DNA of 64,000 nucleotides from Roseomonas sp. OT10. Its GTDB lineage: Bacteria > Pseudomonadota > Alphaproteobacteria > Acetobacterales > Acetobacteraceae. How positions within the stretch are numbered: position 1 is the stretch's first letter; every line of letters starts with the position of its first letter. Below, in pieces: positions 49,548-61,265 of the stretch. The notes under the pieces were generated by a model. It was given only the letters and a program-made list of their open reading frames with translations, made no database searches and was not told the DNA's origin. Location: NCBI RefSeq assembly GCF_020991085.1, contig NZ_CP087719.1, positions 1,508,001 to 1,572,000 on the forward strand. Reading direction: 5' to 3'. Both the position numbers and the translations under genes were made by a program.

Positions 49548-49880
49548 TCACGGCTTGCCGGCGGCCGGGTCGAACAGCTCGCGCTTGCCCGGCTTGCCAT
49601 CCCACTCCGCGGCATCGGCCGGCGGCTCGCCCTTGCGCGAGATGTTGGGCCACTGCGACGCATAGGTCCGGTTCAGCTCCGCCCAGTCCGTCGCCCGGTC
49701 GTCGCTGTCGGGGAAGATGGCCTCCGCGGGGCATTCCGGCTCGCACACGCCGCAGTCGATGCATTCGTCGGGGTGGATCACCAGCATGTTCTCGCCCACG
49801 TAGAAGCAGTCCACCGGGCAGACCTCGACGCAGTCCATGTACTTGCAGCGGATGCAGTTCTCGGTGACGACATAGGTCAC
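49548..49880 (-). CDS. fdxA: Seven-iron ferredoxin FdxA
   Basis: A 110-residue [3Fe-4S][4Fe-4S] ferredoxin. The cysteines match Azotobacter ferredoxin I with an offset of one. Cys9, Cys17 and Cys50 hold the 3Fe cluster, and Cys21, Cys40, Cys43 and Cys46 hold the 4Fe cluster, with free Cys12 and Cys25. The C-terminal 55 residues ([21 protein letters not shown]) are the usual extension. The start is GTG 49880, directly before TYVVTENC. It is a cytosolic one-electron carrier. It lies between carD and the S4 protein gene; the 248 bases between its stop and the carD start hold no recognised gene. Confidence 0.96.
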   Translation of the reverse strand: MTYVVTENCIRCKYMDCVEVCPVDCFYVGENMLVIHPDECIDCGVCEPECPAEAIFPDSDDRATDWAELNRTYASQWPNISRKGEPPADAAEWDGKPGKRELFDPAAGKP

Positions 49881-50027
49881 GGTGGGCGACTCCTGGCGAA
49901 GCGCCGCGGCAGGCGCAGGGCGGCGGCGGGCGTCACATGGCGCGGGCGGCGGGTCGCGGCAAGCCGCCAAATCGGCGGGCTGTCCCGGCCGCGCCGCATC
50001 CGTGGCGGGCTGGCCGGCGGCGGCAGC

Positions 50028-50318
50028 TCAGCCGGGCAGTTCCTCGTAGAGCAGCCGGGCCTCGGCGGCGGGGCCGCGCCGGCCCGCCAGGGCCAGGACG
50101 CGCCAGACCCGGATGGCGCCGCGCTCCGCATCGCCCAGCGCCAGGGTCAGCACGTCGCCGGGGCGCAGCCGGGCATGCGCCTTCTCCGCCGGCTGGCGGT
50201 TCAGACGGACGGCGCCGGCCTCCACCAGCCGGGTGCAGGCGGCCCGGGTCTTCGCCACCCGGGCGCACCAGAGCCAGGCATCCAGGCGCTGCCAGTCCCG
50301 GCCCTCCGCCTCCGTCAC
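50028..50318 (-). CDS. S4-domain RNA-binding protein (HslR-like)
   Basis: A 96-residue protein that is almost entirely one S4 RNA-binding domain. It opens QRLDAWLWCARVAKTR, then has VEAGAVRLNRQPAEKAHARLRPGDVLTL. The layout is that of HslR/Hsp15, a heat-shock protein that rescues stalled 50S subunits carrying tRNA. Alphaproteobacterial homologues lie next to the Suv3-like helicase gene, as here with 37 bases between them. A heat-shock role is inferred from the family only. Confidence 0.93.
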   Translation of the reverse strand: MTEAEGRDWQRLDAWLWCARVAKTRAACTRLVEAGAVRLNRQPAEKAHARLRPGDVLTLALGDAERGAIRVWRVLALAGRRGPAAEARLLYEELPG

Positions 50319-50355
50319 GCGGCGCGCGGCCTCGCGGCCGGGCTGTGGCGTGGCG

Positions 50356-53304
50356 TCACTTGCCCAGCTTCAGCTTCGCCAGCACGGCGAAGGGGCTGTC
50401 CGGGTCCATCGCCCGGTCCTCCCGGCGCGGCGGCTGCTGGAAGGCGCGCTGCGGCCGCTCGCCACGGTTGTCGCGGGGCGGCCGGTCGCCGCGCTCGCCC
50501 GGCGGCCCGCCGCGGCCGCCCTGGCGCTCGTTGCCCTCGGCGTTCCGGCCGCCGCCCTGGGGCGCGCCCGGGAAGGGACGCTCGCCGCGCGGCTTGCCGT
50601 GATGCGGGCGGTTGTGGCGCGGGTCGCCCTGACGGGGATCGCCGTGTCGCTGCTCCCGCTGGGGCGGACGCGGGGCGTCGCGGCGCGGCGCCTCGGCGCC
50701 GGCTTCCGCACCCGCCTCGGCGGCGGCGGGCTCCGGGGCCGCCGCGCCGTCCTGCGGCACGGCCGGGGCGGGCTTCGGCGGCCCGCGATGCTGGCGCTCC
50801 GGGCGGGGATGGCGGTGGCGCTGGTGGTCCTCCCGGCGGGTCGCGACCATGGGCGGGGCAGGGGGGCCATAGACCTCCTCGCCCACCGCCTCGGCCGTCA
50901 CCAGCCGGAAGCCCAGCGCCTGGAGCGCCGGCGCCAGCGCCTCGGCCTTCAGCCCCAGGCGGCTGGCCACGTCGTGCGGCATCACCGCCGGGGCGCGCCG
51001 GGTCAGGTGGCCCAGCTCGCCCGCGATGCGCTCGGCGACGTCCAGGCGCACCAGCACCTCGCCCGCGTTCACCCAGCCCATCGTCTCGGCGAAGCCGCGC
51101 GGCCAGTTGCTGGGCGGCGTGATCGAGACCAGCCCCCCCACCGGCAGCGGCGGCACCGCGCTCTGCGCCGAGAGCGCCCAGAGCTGCGCCCGCAGCGCCA
51201 TCGGGCGCGGCTTCAGCATCTCCGGCAGATAGAGGGCGAAGCGGCCGGCGCGCACGCCGACGGCCTTCAGCTTGGCCCGCAGCTCGGGAGTGATCTCGCG
51301 CTCCGTGCCGCCGGGCAGCAGGCCGAGGTATTCGCGCAGGCGGAACAGGTGGCCGCGCAGGGCGGCGTCCTCGGCGGCCTTGGTCTCCGCCGCCTCCAGC
51401 GGGGCGAGGGCCTTCTTGACCAGCCCTTCCAGCCAGGTGGCGAGACGCGCCCGCACCCGCTCCCGCTGGGCGCCATCCAGGAATTCGGAGGACAGCGGCT
51501 CGACGATCGGCTTGTCGGGGCTCGGCCCCGCCTTGAGGCGGGCGATCTCGGCGGATTCATGCCCCGGCGCGCCGGGCGGCGGCGAGCCGGGCAGGGTCCA
51601 GGTCACCCGTTGCAGCGGCGTGAGGCCGAAGGCGTCGTCGGGGCTGGCTTCCAGCAGGGCGACGCGGCGCGGCATCTCCTCGCGCAGCGCCCGGCGGGCG
51701 GCGCGCAGGACGACCTTGCGCTCCTCCTCCCCCGCATCCGCGGCGGTGTCGGCCTGGAACTCGAAGCCCGAGATCTTGCCGACCGGATGCCCTTCCACCA
51801 CCACCTCGCCGCGGCGGGTGACGGCGGAGAGCATCTCCTCCTCGCTGTCGTCCAGCTTGCGCATGAGCTGCGCGGCGCGGCGGTCGACGAAGCGGGCGGT
51901 CAGGCGCTCGTGCAGCGCGTCGGAGACCTTGTCCTCCACCGCGCGGGCCTCGCCCTGGAAGCGGGCGGCATCCTTCACCCAGTCGGCGCGGGCGGCGATG
52001 TAGGCCCAGACCCGGATCGAGGCGAGGCGCGCCATCAGCGTGTCGAGGTCGCCCTCGATGTTGGAGAGCTGGGCGATCTGCCCGTCCACCCAATCCTCCG
52101 GCAGCGCGCCGTCCTCGACCAGGTGGCGGAACACGCGGGAGCACAGGCGGGTGTGGCTGTCGTCGGCCAGCTTGCGGAAGTCGGGGATCTGGCACGCTTC
52201 CCACAACAGCCGCACGCGGCCGCGGGAATCGGCCAGCCGCCGCACCTCCTCCTCCCGCGCCAGGGCGGCCAGGGTGACGTGGTCGGTGGCGTCGTTGCCC
52301 TTGGCGAGCCCCGCGAAGGGCGGGGGTGCGGCGAGGCTGTCCAGCAGCGCGTCCACGCCCGCGTAGTCGAGCGCGCTGTTGCGCCAGGCCAGCGTGGTCA
52401 GCGGCTCGAACTGGTGGCCCTCGATCTTCTCCACCAGCTCGTCGGAGAGGGGAGGGCAGTCGCCGGTGACGCCGAAGGTGCCGTCGCGCATCCCGCGCCC
52501 GGCGCGTCCGGCGATCTGCGCCGCCTCCTGCGCGGTCAGCGGCCGGGGGCGGTGGCCGTCGAACTTGCTGAGGCTGGCGAAGGCGACATGGTCCACGTCC
52601 ATGTTCAGCCCCATGCCGATGGCGTCGGTCGCCACCAGGAAATCCACCTCCCGCTCCTGGTACAGCGCCACCTGGGCGTTGCGGGTGCGGGGGCTGAGCC
52701 GGCCCATCACCACGGCGCAGCCGCCCCGGCGGCGGCGGATGGCCTCGGCGATGGCATAGACCTCGCCGGCCGAGAAGGCGACGACGGCCGAGCGCGGCGG
52801 CAGGCGGGTGAGCTTGGCCGGCCCGGCATAGGAGAGCTGGGAGAGGCGCGGCCGGGTCTCGACCTCGGCCGAGGGGACCAGCTTCTGCAACAGGGGGCGG
52901 ATGGTCTCGGCGCCGAGGAACATGGTCTCGACCAGCCCGCGCGCGTGCAGCAGGCGCTCGGTGAAGACATGGCCGCGATCCGGGTCGGCGCAGAGCTGGA
53001 TCTCGTCCACCGCCACGAACTCGACCTGCCGGTCGAGCGGCATGGCCTCCACCGTGCAGGCGAACCAGCGCGCCTCGGGCGGGACGATCTTCTCCTCGCC
53101 GGTGATGAGGGCGACCAGCCCCTCGCCCTTGGCGGCCACCATCCGGTCGTAGTTCTCGCGCGCCAGCAGGCGCAGCGGGAAGCCGATGATGCCGGAGCTG
53201 TGGGCCAGCATCCGGGTGATGGCGAGGTGCGTCTTGCCGGTGTTGGTGGGGCCGAGGACGGCCTTCACCCGCGGTTCGAACATGGGCGGCGCGTGGTGGC
53301 TCAT
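50356..53304 (-). CDS. Suv3-like DEAD/DEAH RNA helicase
   Basis: A 982-residue protein homologous to the mitochondrial degradosome helicase Suv3. Walker A is LGPTNTGKTH at 17-26, and the DEAH-like VDEIQL sits in the next conserved block. Motif VI is QIAGRAGRG. The Suv3 C-terminal helical core continues to about residue 640. The last 170 residues are a disordered tail rich in Pro, Arg and Gly with RGG-like runs, probably RNA-binding. I chose ATG 53304, because MSHHAPPMFEPRVKAVLGP is a natural opening. It is divergent from the MFS gene across about 108 bases. Confidence 0.92.
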   Translation of the reverse strand: MSHHAPPMFEPRVKAVLGPTNTGKTHLAITRMLAHSSGIIGFPLRLLARENYDRMVAAKGEGLVALITGEEKIVPPEARWFACTVEAMPLDRQVEFVAVDEIQLCADPDRGHVFTERLLHARGLVETMFLGAETIRPLLQKLVPSAEVETRPRLSQLSYAGPAKLTRLPPRSAVVAFSAGEVYAIAEAIRRRRGGCAVVMGRLSPRTRNAQVALYQEREVDFLVATDAIGMGLNMDVDHVAFASLSKFDGHRPRPLTAQEAAQIAGRAGRGMRDGTFGVTGDCPPLSDELVEKIEGHQFEPLTTLAWRNSALDYAGVDALLDSLAAPPPFAGLAKGNDATDHVTLAALAREEEVRRLADSRGRVRLLWEACQIPDFRKLADDSHTRLCSRVFRHLVEDGALPEDWVDGQIAQLSNIEGDLDTLMARLASIRVWAYIAARADWVKDAARFQGEARAVEDKVSDALHERLTARFVDRRAAQLMRKLDDSEEEMLSAVTRRGEVVVEGHPVGKISGFEFQADTAADAGEEERKVVLRAARRALREEMPRRVALLEASPDDAFGLTPLQRVTWTLPGSPPPGAPGHESAEIARLKAGPSPDKPIVEPLSSEFLDGAQRERVRARLATWLEGLVKKALAPLEAAETKAAEDAALRGHLFRLREYLGLLPGGTEREITPELRAKLKAVGVRAGRFALYLPEMLKPRPMALRAQLWALSAQSAVPPLPVGGLVSITPPSNWPRGFAETMGWVNAGEVLVRLDVAERIAGELGHLTRRAPAVMPHDVASRLGLKAEALAPALQALGFRLVTAEAVGEEVYGPPAPPMVATRREDHQRHRHPRPERQHRGPPKPAPAVPQDGAAAPEPAAAEAGAEAGAEAPRRDAPRPPQREQRHGDPRQGDPRHNRPHHGKPRGERPFPGAPQGGGRNAEGNERQGGRGGPPGERGDRPPRDNRGERPQRAFQQPPRREDRAMDPDSPFAVLAKLKLGK

Positions 53305-53412
53305 ATCGGGGGCGAGTGTGTGACGCCCGCCTGCGCGCTTGGCAACAGGCCCCGGCATTTCCGCTCGCCGGACGGCCTTGGCAAGCGCGGCGGAGCGGGC
53401 AAGCCTGCCGCC

Positions 53413-54543
53413 GTGCCGGCCTCTCCCGCCCCTCGCTATGCCCTGCTGCTGAGCACGTTGTTCGGCGGGGTCGGGATCACCATGCCCTTCCTGCCGCCCT
53501 ACCTGGCGGCCAAGGGCCTGTCGCCCGAGGCCGTCGGGCTGGTCCTGTTCCTGGGCTCCGCCACGCGGCTGGCCGTCGCCCCGCCGCTGGGCGCGCTGGC
53601 CGACCGGATGCCCGATCCGCGCGGGATGCTGTCCCTCGGCGCGCTGCTGGGGGCGGGCGCGGCGCTGCTCTGGCTGCCGGCGCAGGGGCTGGCGGCGCTG
53701 ATGGCGCTGCAGATCCTCTGGAGCCTCTGCATGGCGCCGCTGGGGCCGCTGGCCGAGGCGATGACCCTGGTGGCCTCCCGCGCCGGGCTGCTCGATTTCG
53801 GCCGCGTCCGCGCCATCGGCTCGGTCGCCTTCATCCTCGGCTCGATCGCGGGCGGGCTGGTGGCGGAACGCGCGGGCTATGGCGCGGTGCCGCTGCTGCT
53901 CTGCGCCACCATGGCGGCATCGGCCGCCGCGGCGTGGCTGCTGCCGGCGGCGATGCGGGCCGGGCGGCCGGTCCGCACGGGCCTCGCCGGGCTGCTCTCG
54001 CTCCCCGGGCTGCGCCGGCTGCTCCTGGTCTCGGCGCTGATCAACGGCAGCCACGCCGCGCTCTACGGCTTCAGCAGCATCCACTGGGCGCGGGCGGGCC
54101 ATGACACGGCGGCGATCGGCCTGCTCTGGGGCCTCAGCGTGGCGGCCGAGGTGGCGATGTTCTGGTTCGGCCGCCGGGTGCTGCTGCGCCTCGATCCCCG
54201 CCGGCTCTTCCTGGCCGCGGCGGTGGCGGGGGTGTTGCGCTGGTCCGTGCTGGCGGCCACCACCGCCCTGCCGGCCCTGGCCGCGGCGCAGTTGCTGCAT
54301 GCGCTGACCTTCGGGGCCTATCACCTCGCGGCCATGCACCTGCTGTCGCAGATGGTGCCGCCGAATCGCGCGGCCGCGGCGCAGACCCTGCATGCGAGCC
54401 TGGGGGCCGGCGGCGCGCTGGCCCTGCTGACCCTGGCCTGCGGGCCGCTCTACGCGGCGATGGGCGGCGGCATGTTCCTGGTCATGGCCGGGCTGTGCCT
54501 GGCCGCGCTGCCGCTGGCCTGGACCCTGAAGCCCGATCGCTGA
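53413..54543 (+). CDS. MFS transporter (HcaT/phenylpropionate-transporter-like)
   Basis: A 376-residue inner-membrane protein of 11-12 helices. Family-like segments are LLSTLFGGVGITMPFLPPYLAAKGLSP near 10-36, GALADRMPDP between helices 2 and 3, and RVRAIGSVAFILGSIAGGLV in the middle. The pattern LLSQMVPPNRAAAAQTLHA near 310-328 is that of the 3-phenylpropionic acid transporter (HcaT) branch. The start GTG 53413 precedes PASPAPRYALL. Substrate unknown. It ends 55 bases before a convergent RTX gene, with a terminator-like hairpin between them. Confidence 0.88.
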   Translation: MPASPAPRYALLLSTLFGGVGITMPFLPPYLAAKGLSPEAVGLVLFLGSATRLAVAPPLGALADRMPDPRGMLSLGALLGAGAALLWLPAQGLAALMALQILWSLCMAPLGPLAEAMTLVASRAGLLDFGRVRAIGSVAFILGSIAGGLVAERAGYGAVPLLLCATMAASAAAAWLLPAAMRAGRPVRTGLAGLLSLPGLRRLLLVSALINGSHAALYGFSSIHWARAGHDTAAIGLLWGLSVAAEVAMFWFGRRVLLRLDPRRLFLAAAVAGVLRWSVLAATTALPALAAAQLLHALTFGAYHLAAMHLLSQMVPPNRAAAAQTLHASLGAGGALALLTLACGPLYAAMGGGMFLVMAGLCLAALPLAWTLKPDR

Positions 54544-54550
54544 AGCCGGA

Positions 54551-54593
54551 CCGCCCGCGCTGCCTGCCACGGCCGGGCAGGCAGGAGGGGGCG
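54551..54593. terminator. Candidate terminator hairpin between convergent MFS and RTX genes
   Basis: A 9-bp perfect stem, CTGCCTGCC (54560-54568) / GGCAGGCAG (54576-54584), with a 7-base loop. CCGCC (54551-54555) and GGCGG (54589-54593) may extend it. There is no T run. Confidence 0.5.
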
Positions 54594-54598
54594 GCCCC

Positions 54599-55804
54599 TC
54601 AGGCCGCGCGGGCCCGGGCGGCCTGCTGCCAGCGGGCGGCGATCCCGGCCCGGATCGCGGGGAGGCGCGGATCCTCCGCGGCGAAGCGGGGGGCGAGCCG
54701 GTCGGCGTCGCGGCCGTCATCGGCGCCGAAATCCGGATGGAGGTCGGTCGCCGCGCCATTGGCGAAGGCGGCGCGGTTGCCGGTGTCCAGGTAGCTCTCC
54801 GCCGGGCAGCCTTCGGCCAGCAGCGCGTCGTGGCGCGGCAGTTCGACGTGCCAGTAGGTCACGCGCGCCACGCCCGAATCCCGCAGGATGGCGGCGCCAT
54901 CGACCAGCATGCGGGCGGGGATCAGCAGGCCCTCGATCCAGAGGCAGTGGTCGGGCGAGACGACCAGGTCCCGCGACGGCGCGCCCTGGCCCAACGCCCC
55001 GGCCCGGATGCGGATCGGGCAGACCTTCCCGGGCTGCGGATGGCGAAGCAGGTCCACCTCGCGCCAGCCGAGCCACAGCACCGGCGCGAAGGCCCCCTGG
55101 CGGCCGGAGAGGACCTGAACCTCGTCGCCGACCTCCAGCTCCTCCACCGCCACCTCGCCACGACGGGTCGCGATGCGCGTGCCGGCGGCGAAGCAGGGGT
55201 TGGGGCTGCTGATGCTGGTGTCGGCGAACTGCCAGGTCTCGAAGCCATGGATGCGGTTGAGCGTGCCATCGGCGCCGGTGACGAGGGAGTTGCCGGGACT
55301 CACGAACTGGAAGGTGTAGTCGCCGATGGCCCCGGAGAAGACAACGGTGTCGCTGCCGCCGCCCGCATAGACGGAGTTGTCGCCCGGGCCGAGGTGGACG
55401 ATGTCGTCCCCGGCGCCGCCGAAGAGGCTGTCGTTGCCCTCGCCGCCAAGGATCGTGTCGTCGCCCAGGCCGCCGACGACCGTGTCGTTGCCCGCGCCGC
55501 CGTCCAGCAGCCCGGTGCCGCCGAAGCCGACGATCTTGTCGTCGCCCTCCTCGCCATAGGCGACATTGCCGATCCCGGGGCCGGTCTTGATGTAGTCGTT
55601 GCCGATGCCGCCCGAGAGGCTGTCGACTCCCTCGCCGCCGGAGAGCAGGTCGTCGCCGCTGCCGCCATCGAGGGTGTCGTTGCCGTCGCGGCCGGCCAGA
55701 AGGTCATCGCCACCCAGGCCCTGGACCGCATTGGTGTCGCCGCCACCGACGAAGGTGTCGTTCCCTTCGGTGGCAGCGGGTCCGGGGGTGAAAGTTCCGC
55801 TCAT
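54599..55804 (-). CDS. RTX protein with C-terminal Hint domain
   Basis: A 401-residue protein. Residues 12-150 hold RTX-type GGxGxD calcium-binding repeats (GGSGDDLLSGG, GGAGNDTVVGG, GGEGNDSLFGG). A Hint domain (hedgehog/intein fold, about 203-340) opens CFAAGTRIATRRGEVAVEELEVGD and includes VSPDHCLWIEG. The first Cys after SSPNP is the nucleophile position of Hint proteins. Inteins end His-Asn, which is not seen, so self-splicing is unlikely; cleavage or thioester formation is possible. There is no signal peptide, so type I export is inferred. The start ATG 55804 follows an AT-richer leader. Confidence 0.9.
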   Translation of the reverse strand: MSGTFTPGPAATEGNDTFVGGGDTNAVQGLGGDDLLAGRDGNDTLDGGSGDDLLSGGEGVDSLSGGIGNDYIKTGPGIGNVAYGEEGDDKIVGFGGTGLLDGGAGNDTVVGGLGDDTILGGEGNDSLFGGAGDDIVHLGPGDNSVYAGGGSDTVVFSGAIGDYTFQFVSPGNSLVTGADGTLNRIHGFETWQFADTSISSPNPCFAAGTRIATRRGEVAVEELEVGDEVQVLSGRQGAFAPVLWLGWREVDLLRHPQPGKVCPIRIRAGALGQGAPSRDLVVSPDHCLWIEGLLIPARMLVDGAAILRDSGVARVTYWHVELPRHDALLAEGCPAESYLDTGNRAAFANGAATDLHPDFGADDGRDADRLAPRFAAEDPRLPAIRAGIAARWQQAARARAA

Positions 55805-56102
55805 CCGATGCGCTCCTGATGATGGGGCGGCGCTTCCTCGGGGCAGTCGGGTTACGACCCGTTAACCTCGTGTACTATAGAAATTCGCCGGTCGTGCAGA
55901 AATCTGACACTGCAACGAGGCATTGTTTGGTTTCACATACGCTCCAGGTTGTGCATGATGGACCTGATACCGTATCGATCGGGCGAGTTTCGGCGTTCTG
56001 CACCAACCTGTCGGCGTTTTCGTCTGTGGAATGTGCAAGGATCAGCGGGTTCTGTTGTGCATAAGGGCTGACAGCAGCAACCCCGGGTCTCGGGCCTGTG
56101 TT
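55805..56102 (-). promoter_or_regulatory. AT-richer gene-free leader upstream of the RTX-Hint gene
   Basis: This stretch has clearly lower GC than the surrounding genes. On the minus strand, TATAGT (55874-55879) sits about 70 bases before the start and may be a -10 element. The -35 region (TTTCTG with 17 bases spacing) is poor. I see no gene, tRNA or inverted repeat that I trust. It also contains the downstream flank of the phosphoesterase gene. Confidence 0.35.
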
Positions 56103-56873
56103 CTAGGCCGCTTCCATCCAGGCCGTGCCGGTCCAGCGCGACACCGTCCAGGAAACATTCCCGGCTTCCACGATGATCCGGTTGTAGGCGTTCGCCTCGC
56201 CGCGGAGACGCAGGGATGTGGCGGAGCCGGCCTGCAGCACCGTCAGGCGATGCCTGTGCGTGGCGGCGACGTCGAAGTCGCTGACGTATCCGCGGTGCAG
56301 ATGGCCGGCGAGGATGAGCCGCACGCCGCTGCGCGCCAGAGCCCGGAGGGCGCGCGGCGCGCCCCGGACCAGGGTGGTCTCCGGTGCCCAGGATGGTGCC
56401 AGGAAGGGATGGTGCGCCAGCACGATGCGCACCGGCCCCCGTGGCAGTCCGCGCAGCCGCCGCAGCAGGCGCAGCAGCGCCCGGCGATGGACGGCGCCGT
56501 CGGCCCAGCTGTGCCACAGCCCCCCGCGGCTCACGGTGTTGAGGCCCAGCACCGCGATTTCCGGATCGATCCAGTCGGGCTCCGTCGTCGCGCCCACGGC
56601 CTCCTGCCAACGGCCGAAGGGCACCAGGAAACGCTCCCAGGGCCAGTAGGCCGTGATGTCGTGGTTCCCCGGCACGGCGATCCAGGGCGCGCGGAGGGCC
56701 CGCAGGAACTCGGCGGCCGCCGCGTATTCCCGGCGCCGCGCCCGCATCGTCAGGTCCCCGGAGACGGCGACCAGGTCGGCGGGGTCCTCGTTCAGCCGGT
56801 CCAGCAGCGCCGCCGTCGCCGCCGGGTCGATGCGGTTGAAATGCAGGTCGGAGATGTGGTCGATCCGCCTCAT
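56103..56873 (-). CDS. Metallophosphoesterase (calcineurin-like)
   Basis: A 256-residue enzyme of the calcineurin-like phosphoesterase family. The metal motifs are ISDLHFN at 7-13, SGDLTMRAR near 38-46, the GNHD at 68-71, AHHPF near 150 and GHLHRG near 187-192. No signal peptide or membrane helix is present. Family substrates include cyclic nucleotides and UDP-diacylglucosamine, and none is implied by context. Its ATG overlaps the stop of the lipid kinase gene by 4 bases, so both are expressed together. The pairing of a phosphoesterase and a lipid kinase may point to envelope lipid turnover. Confidence 0.93.
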   Translation of the reverse strand: MRRIDHISDLHFNRIDPAATAALLDRLNEDPADLVAVSGDLTMRARRREYAAAAEFLRALRAPWIAVPGNHDITAYWPWERFLVPFGRWQEAVGATTEPDWIDPEIAVLGLNTVSRGGLWHSWADGAVHRRALLRLLRRLRGLPRGPVRIVLAHHPFLAPSWAPETTLVRGAPRALRALARSGVRLILAGHLHRGYVSDFDVAATHRHRLTVLQAGSATSLRLRGEANAYNRIIVEAGNVSWTVSRWTGTAWMEAA

Positions 56874-57802
56874 GCCGCCGGGCCTTCCGCCGCGGCGTCC
56901 ACGGGCGGCGGAGGCACCCGGACCCGCAAGGCGCCCGGGCGGCTGCGGTACTCGAGCGGGGTGGCGAGCACCAGCATCTCGCCGTCGTTCATCACCCGGA
57001 GATGCGAGCGGCGCGAGCGGAGCGTGAGCGCCGGCGTGTGCAGGATCTCCAGCTCTGCCGGATTGCGCCAGGCGCCGAGCGCCATCGCCAGCAGCATGCG
57101 GATCGCCCAGAGCAACCCGAAGCGGCGGGGCCGATAGACCGCCAGCACGCCGCCACTCAGGCGCGGGCGGTGGAACAGGCGGCCCAGCGATTCCTCATAG
57201 GGGTTGTTCACCACCGACAGCGCCAGCGCCCAGATCCGCCGCCGGCGCGGGTCGCCCGGCCGCGTCAGGGCCAGGCGCAGCGGCGGATGCCCCATGGCCC
57301 GGATCAGGGCGATCCAGAGGCGCAGCCGGGAGAAGATCGTGCGCTCCCGGCGATGCAGCTGCCGGTGCCGGCCGATATGGTTGGGCAGCCCCAGCACGGA
57401 CTGGCAGGTGAAGACCTCGCCGTTCACCTCGCCGACATCGATCTCGCGCGTGATCCCATGGGCGGCGACCTGCGTCGCCTCCTCGGGATCGAGCGGCAGG
57501 CCCAGATCCTTGGCCAGCAGGTTCAGCGTTCCGAGCGGAAGAATTCCGAGGAGGCGGCCGGTGCCGGCGAGGCGCTGCGCGGCGCCGCGCAGCGTGCCGT
57601 CGCCGCCGCCCACGATCACCAGCTCCGCCGGATCGGCGGCGGCGAGGTCAAGCCGCCCCTCCATGTCGGGGGCTGCGTCCTCACCGATGACCCGCAGGTC
57701 GAGGCCCGAATCCCGCAGGATGGCCTCGATGCGCTCGGGTAGCTCGGGCCGGCCGGTCAGCGTGCCGGCCCGCGTATTCAACACCAGAACAGCGCGGGTC
57801 AT
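56870..57802 (-). CDS. Diacylglycerol kinase family lipid kinase
   Basis: A 310-residue protein of the DagK/YegS catalytic family. The nucleotide loop is the GGGDGT motif near residue 70, preceded by VLNTRAGTLTG, and the LPLGTLNLLAKDLGLP segment is also conserved. The C-terminal part is the usual beta sandwich. No transmembrane helices are predicted. The enzyme phosphorylates diacylglycerol, ceramide or a sphingoid lipid with ATP; the substrate is not determined. I chose ATG 57802, because MTRAVLVLNTRAG is the natural opening. It is upstream of and overlapping the phosphoesterase gene. Confidence 0.9.
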   Translation of the reverse strand: MTRAVLVLNTRAGTLTGRPELPERIEAILRDSGLDLRVIGEDAAPDMEGRLDLAAADPAELVIVGGGDGTLRGAAQRLAGTGRLLGILPLGTLNLLAKDLGLPLDPEEATQVAAHGITREIDVGEVNGEVFTCQSVLGLPNHIGRHRQLHRRERTIFSRLRLWIALIRAMGHPPLRLALTRPGDPRRRRIWALALSVVNNPYEESLGRLFHRPRLSGGVLAVYRPRRFGLLWAIRMLLAMALGAWRNPAELEILHTPALTLRSRRSHLRVMNDGEMLVLATPLEYRSRPGALRVRVPPPPVDAAAEGPAA

Positions 57803-57872
57803 GCGGTCATCCGTCTCCGCGCCGCGCAACGCGGGGCCGGGACGGCAAGTTGCCCTCCCGGCCCGCAGGGGA

Positions 57873-60575
<2,703 letters not shown>

Positions 60576-60580
60576 GGTAG

Positions 60581-60604
60581 TTGCGAACCTTTCGCAAAAA
60601 GGTT
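60581..60604 (-). promoter_or_regulatory. Overlapping inverted repeats in the acnA leader
   Basis: TTGCGAA (60581-60587) pairs with TTCGCAA (60591-60597) around a 3-base loop. AACCTTT (60586-60592) pairs with AAAGGTT (60598-60604) around a 5-base loop. The two share bases and exclude each other. Read towards acnA, the only ribosome-site-like GAAAGG (60588-60593) lies within both. The function could be an operator or a translational switch. Confidence 0.5.
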
Positions 60605-60638
60605 GATGTTTTTCAATCGGCTTGAAGCATGGCGGCCG

Positions 60639-61265
60639 ATGCGGGTCCAGGGGAACCACGGCGGAGTTGGGCGGCTGCTGCACGTCGAGAACATGTCCCT
60701 GCGTCGGGGCGGCCATTCCGTCATCACCGGTCTGACCGTTTCCGTGGCAGGCGGCGAGGCGCTGGTGCTGACCGGGCGCAACGGCGCCGGGAAGTCGTCG
60801 CTGCTGCGGGCCCTGTCGGGGCTGCTGCGGCCCGAGTCCGGCACCGTGTCCTGGTGCGGCCAGGACATCGCTGCCGATCCCGCCGCGCATGCCAGGCGGC
60901 TGCGCTGGGTGGGGCACCTGGACGCGGCCAAGCCCGGCCTGACGGTGCGGGAGAATCTCCGCTTCGCCGCACGCCTGCTCGGCGGCGCGGTGCAGCCGGC
61001 GCTGGACGCGCTGGCGCTGAACGCGGTCGCGGACCTGCCGGCGCGGGCCCTGTCCTCCGGGCAGAGGCGGCGGCTGGCGCTGGCGCGGCTCGCGCTGGGG
61101 CCGGCGGCGCTGTGGCTGCTGGACGAGCCCACGGTCGGCCTCGACGCCGCCTCGGTCGCGCGCCTCGCGCCGCTTCTCGCCGCGCACCGGGCGGCGGGGG
61201 GCATCGTCGTCGTCACCACCCACCTGCCGCTGCCGCTGGATGCACCGCGCGAGCTCGCGCTGTGA
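60639..61265 (+). CDS. ccmA: Cytochrome c biogenesis ATP-binding protein CcmA
   Basis: A 208-residue ATPase of the haem exporter CcmABCD. Walker [15 protein letters not shown], the signature [16 protein letters not shown] and Walker [13 protein letters not shown] are present, and H-loop TTHL follows. [23 protein letters not shown] is the CcmA-typical middle segment. I chose ATG 60639 as the start closest to the usual length; an ATG at 60606 is also in frame. Its stop overlaps the ccmB GTG (GTGA). In complex with CcmB it drives release of holo-CcmE. Confidence 0.95.
   Translation: MRVQGNHGGVGRLLHVENMSLRRGGHSVITGLTVSVAGGEALVLTGRNGAGKSSLLRALSGLLRPESGTVSWCGQDIAADPAAHARRLRWVGHLDAAKPGLTVRENLRFAARLLGGAVQPALDALALNAVADLPARALSSGQRRRLALARLALGPAALWLLDEPTVGLDAASVARLAPLLAAHRAAGGIVVVTTHLPLPLDAPRELAL

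Noticed and set aside
50113-53412. Very long plus-strand open frame running opposite the Suv3-like helicase
   Set aside because: It is the shadow of the helicase coding strand at very high GC. Only the part from 53413 reads as a real MFS protein.
54599-55804. Intein in the Hint-domain protein
   Set aside because: The terminal His-Asn and a following Cys/Ser/Thr extein residue are not seen; the domain sits at the C-terminus after RTX repeats.
55819-56064. 81-residue plus-strand open frame in the AT-richer leader
   Set aside because: No ribosome site, no family resemblance and an atypical residue mix; probably chance, because stops are rare in this genome.
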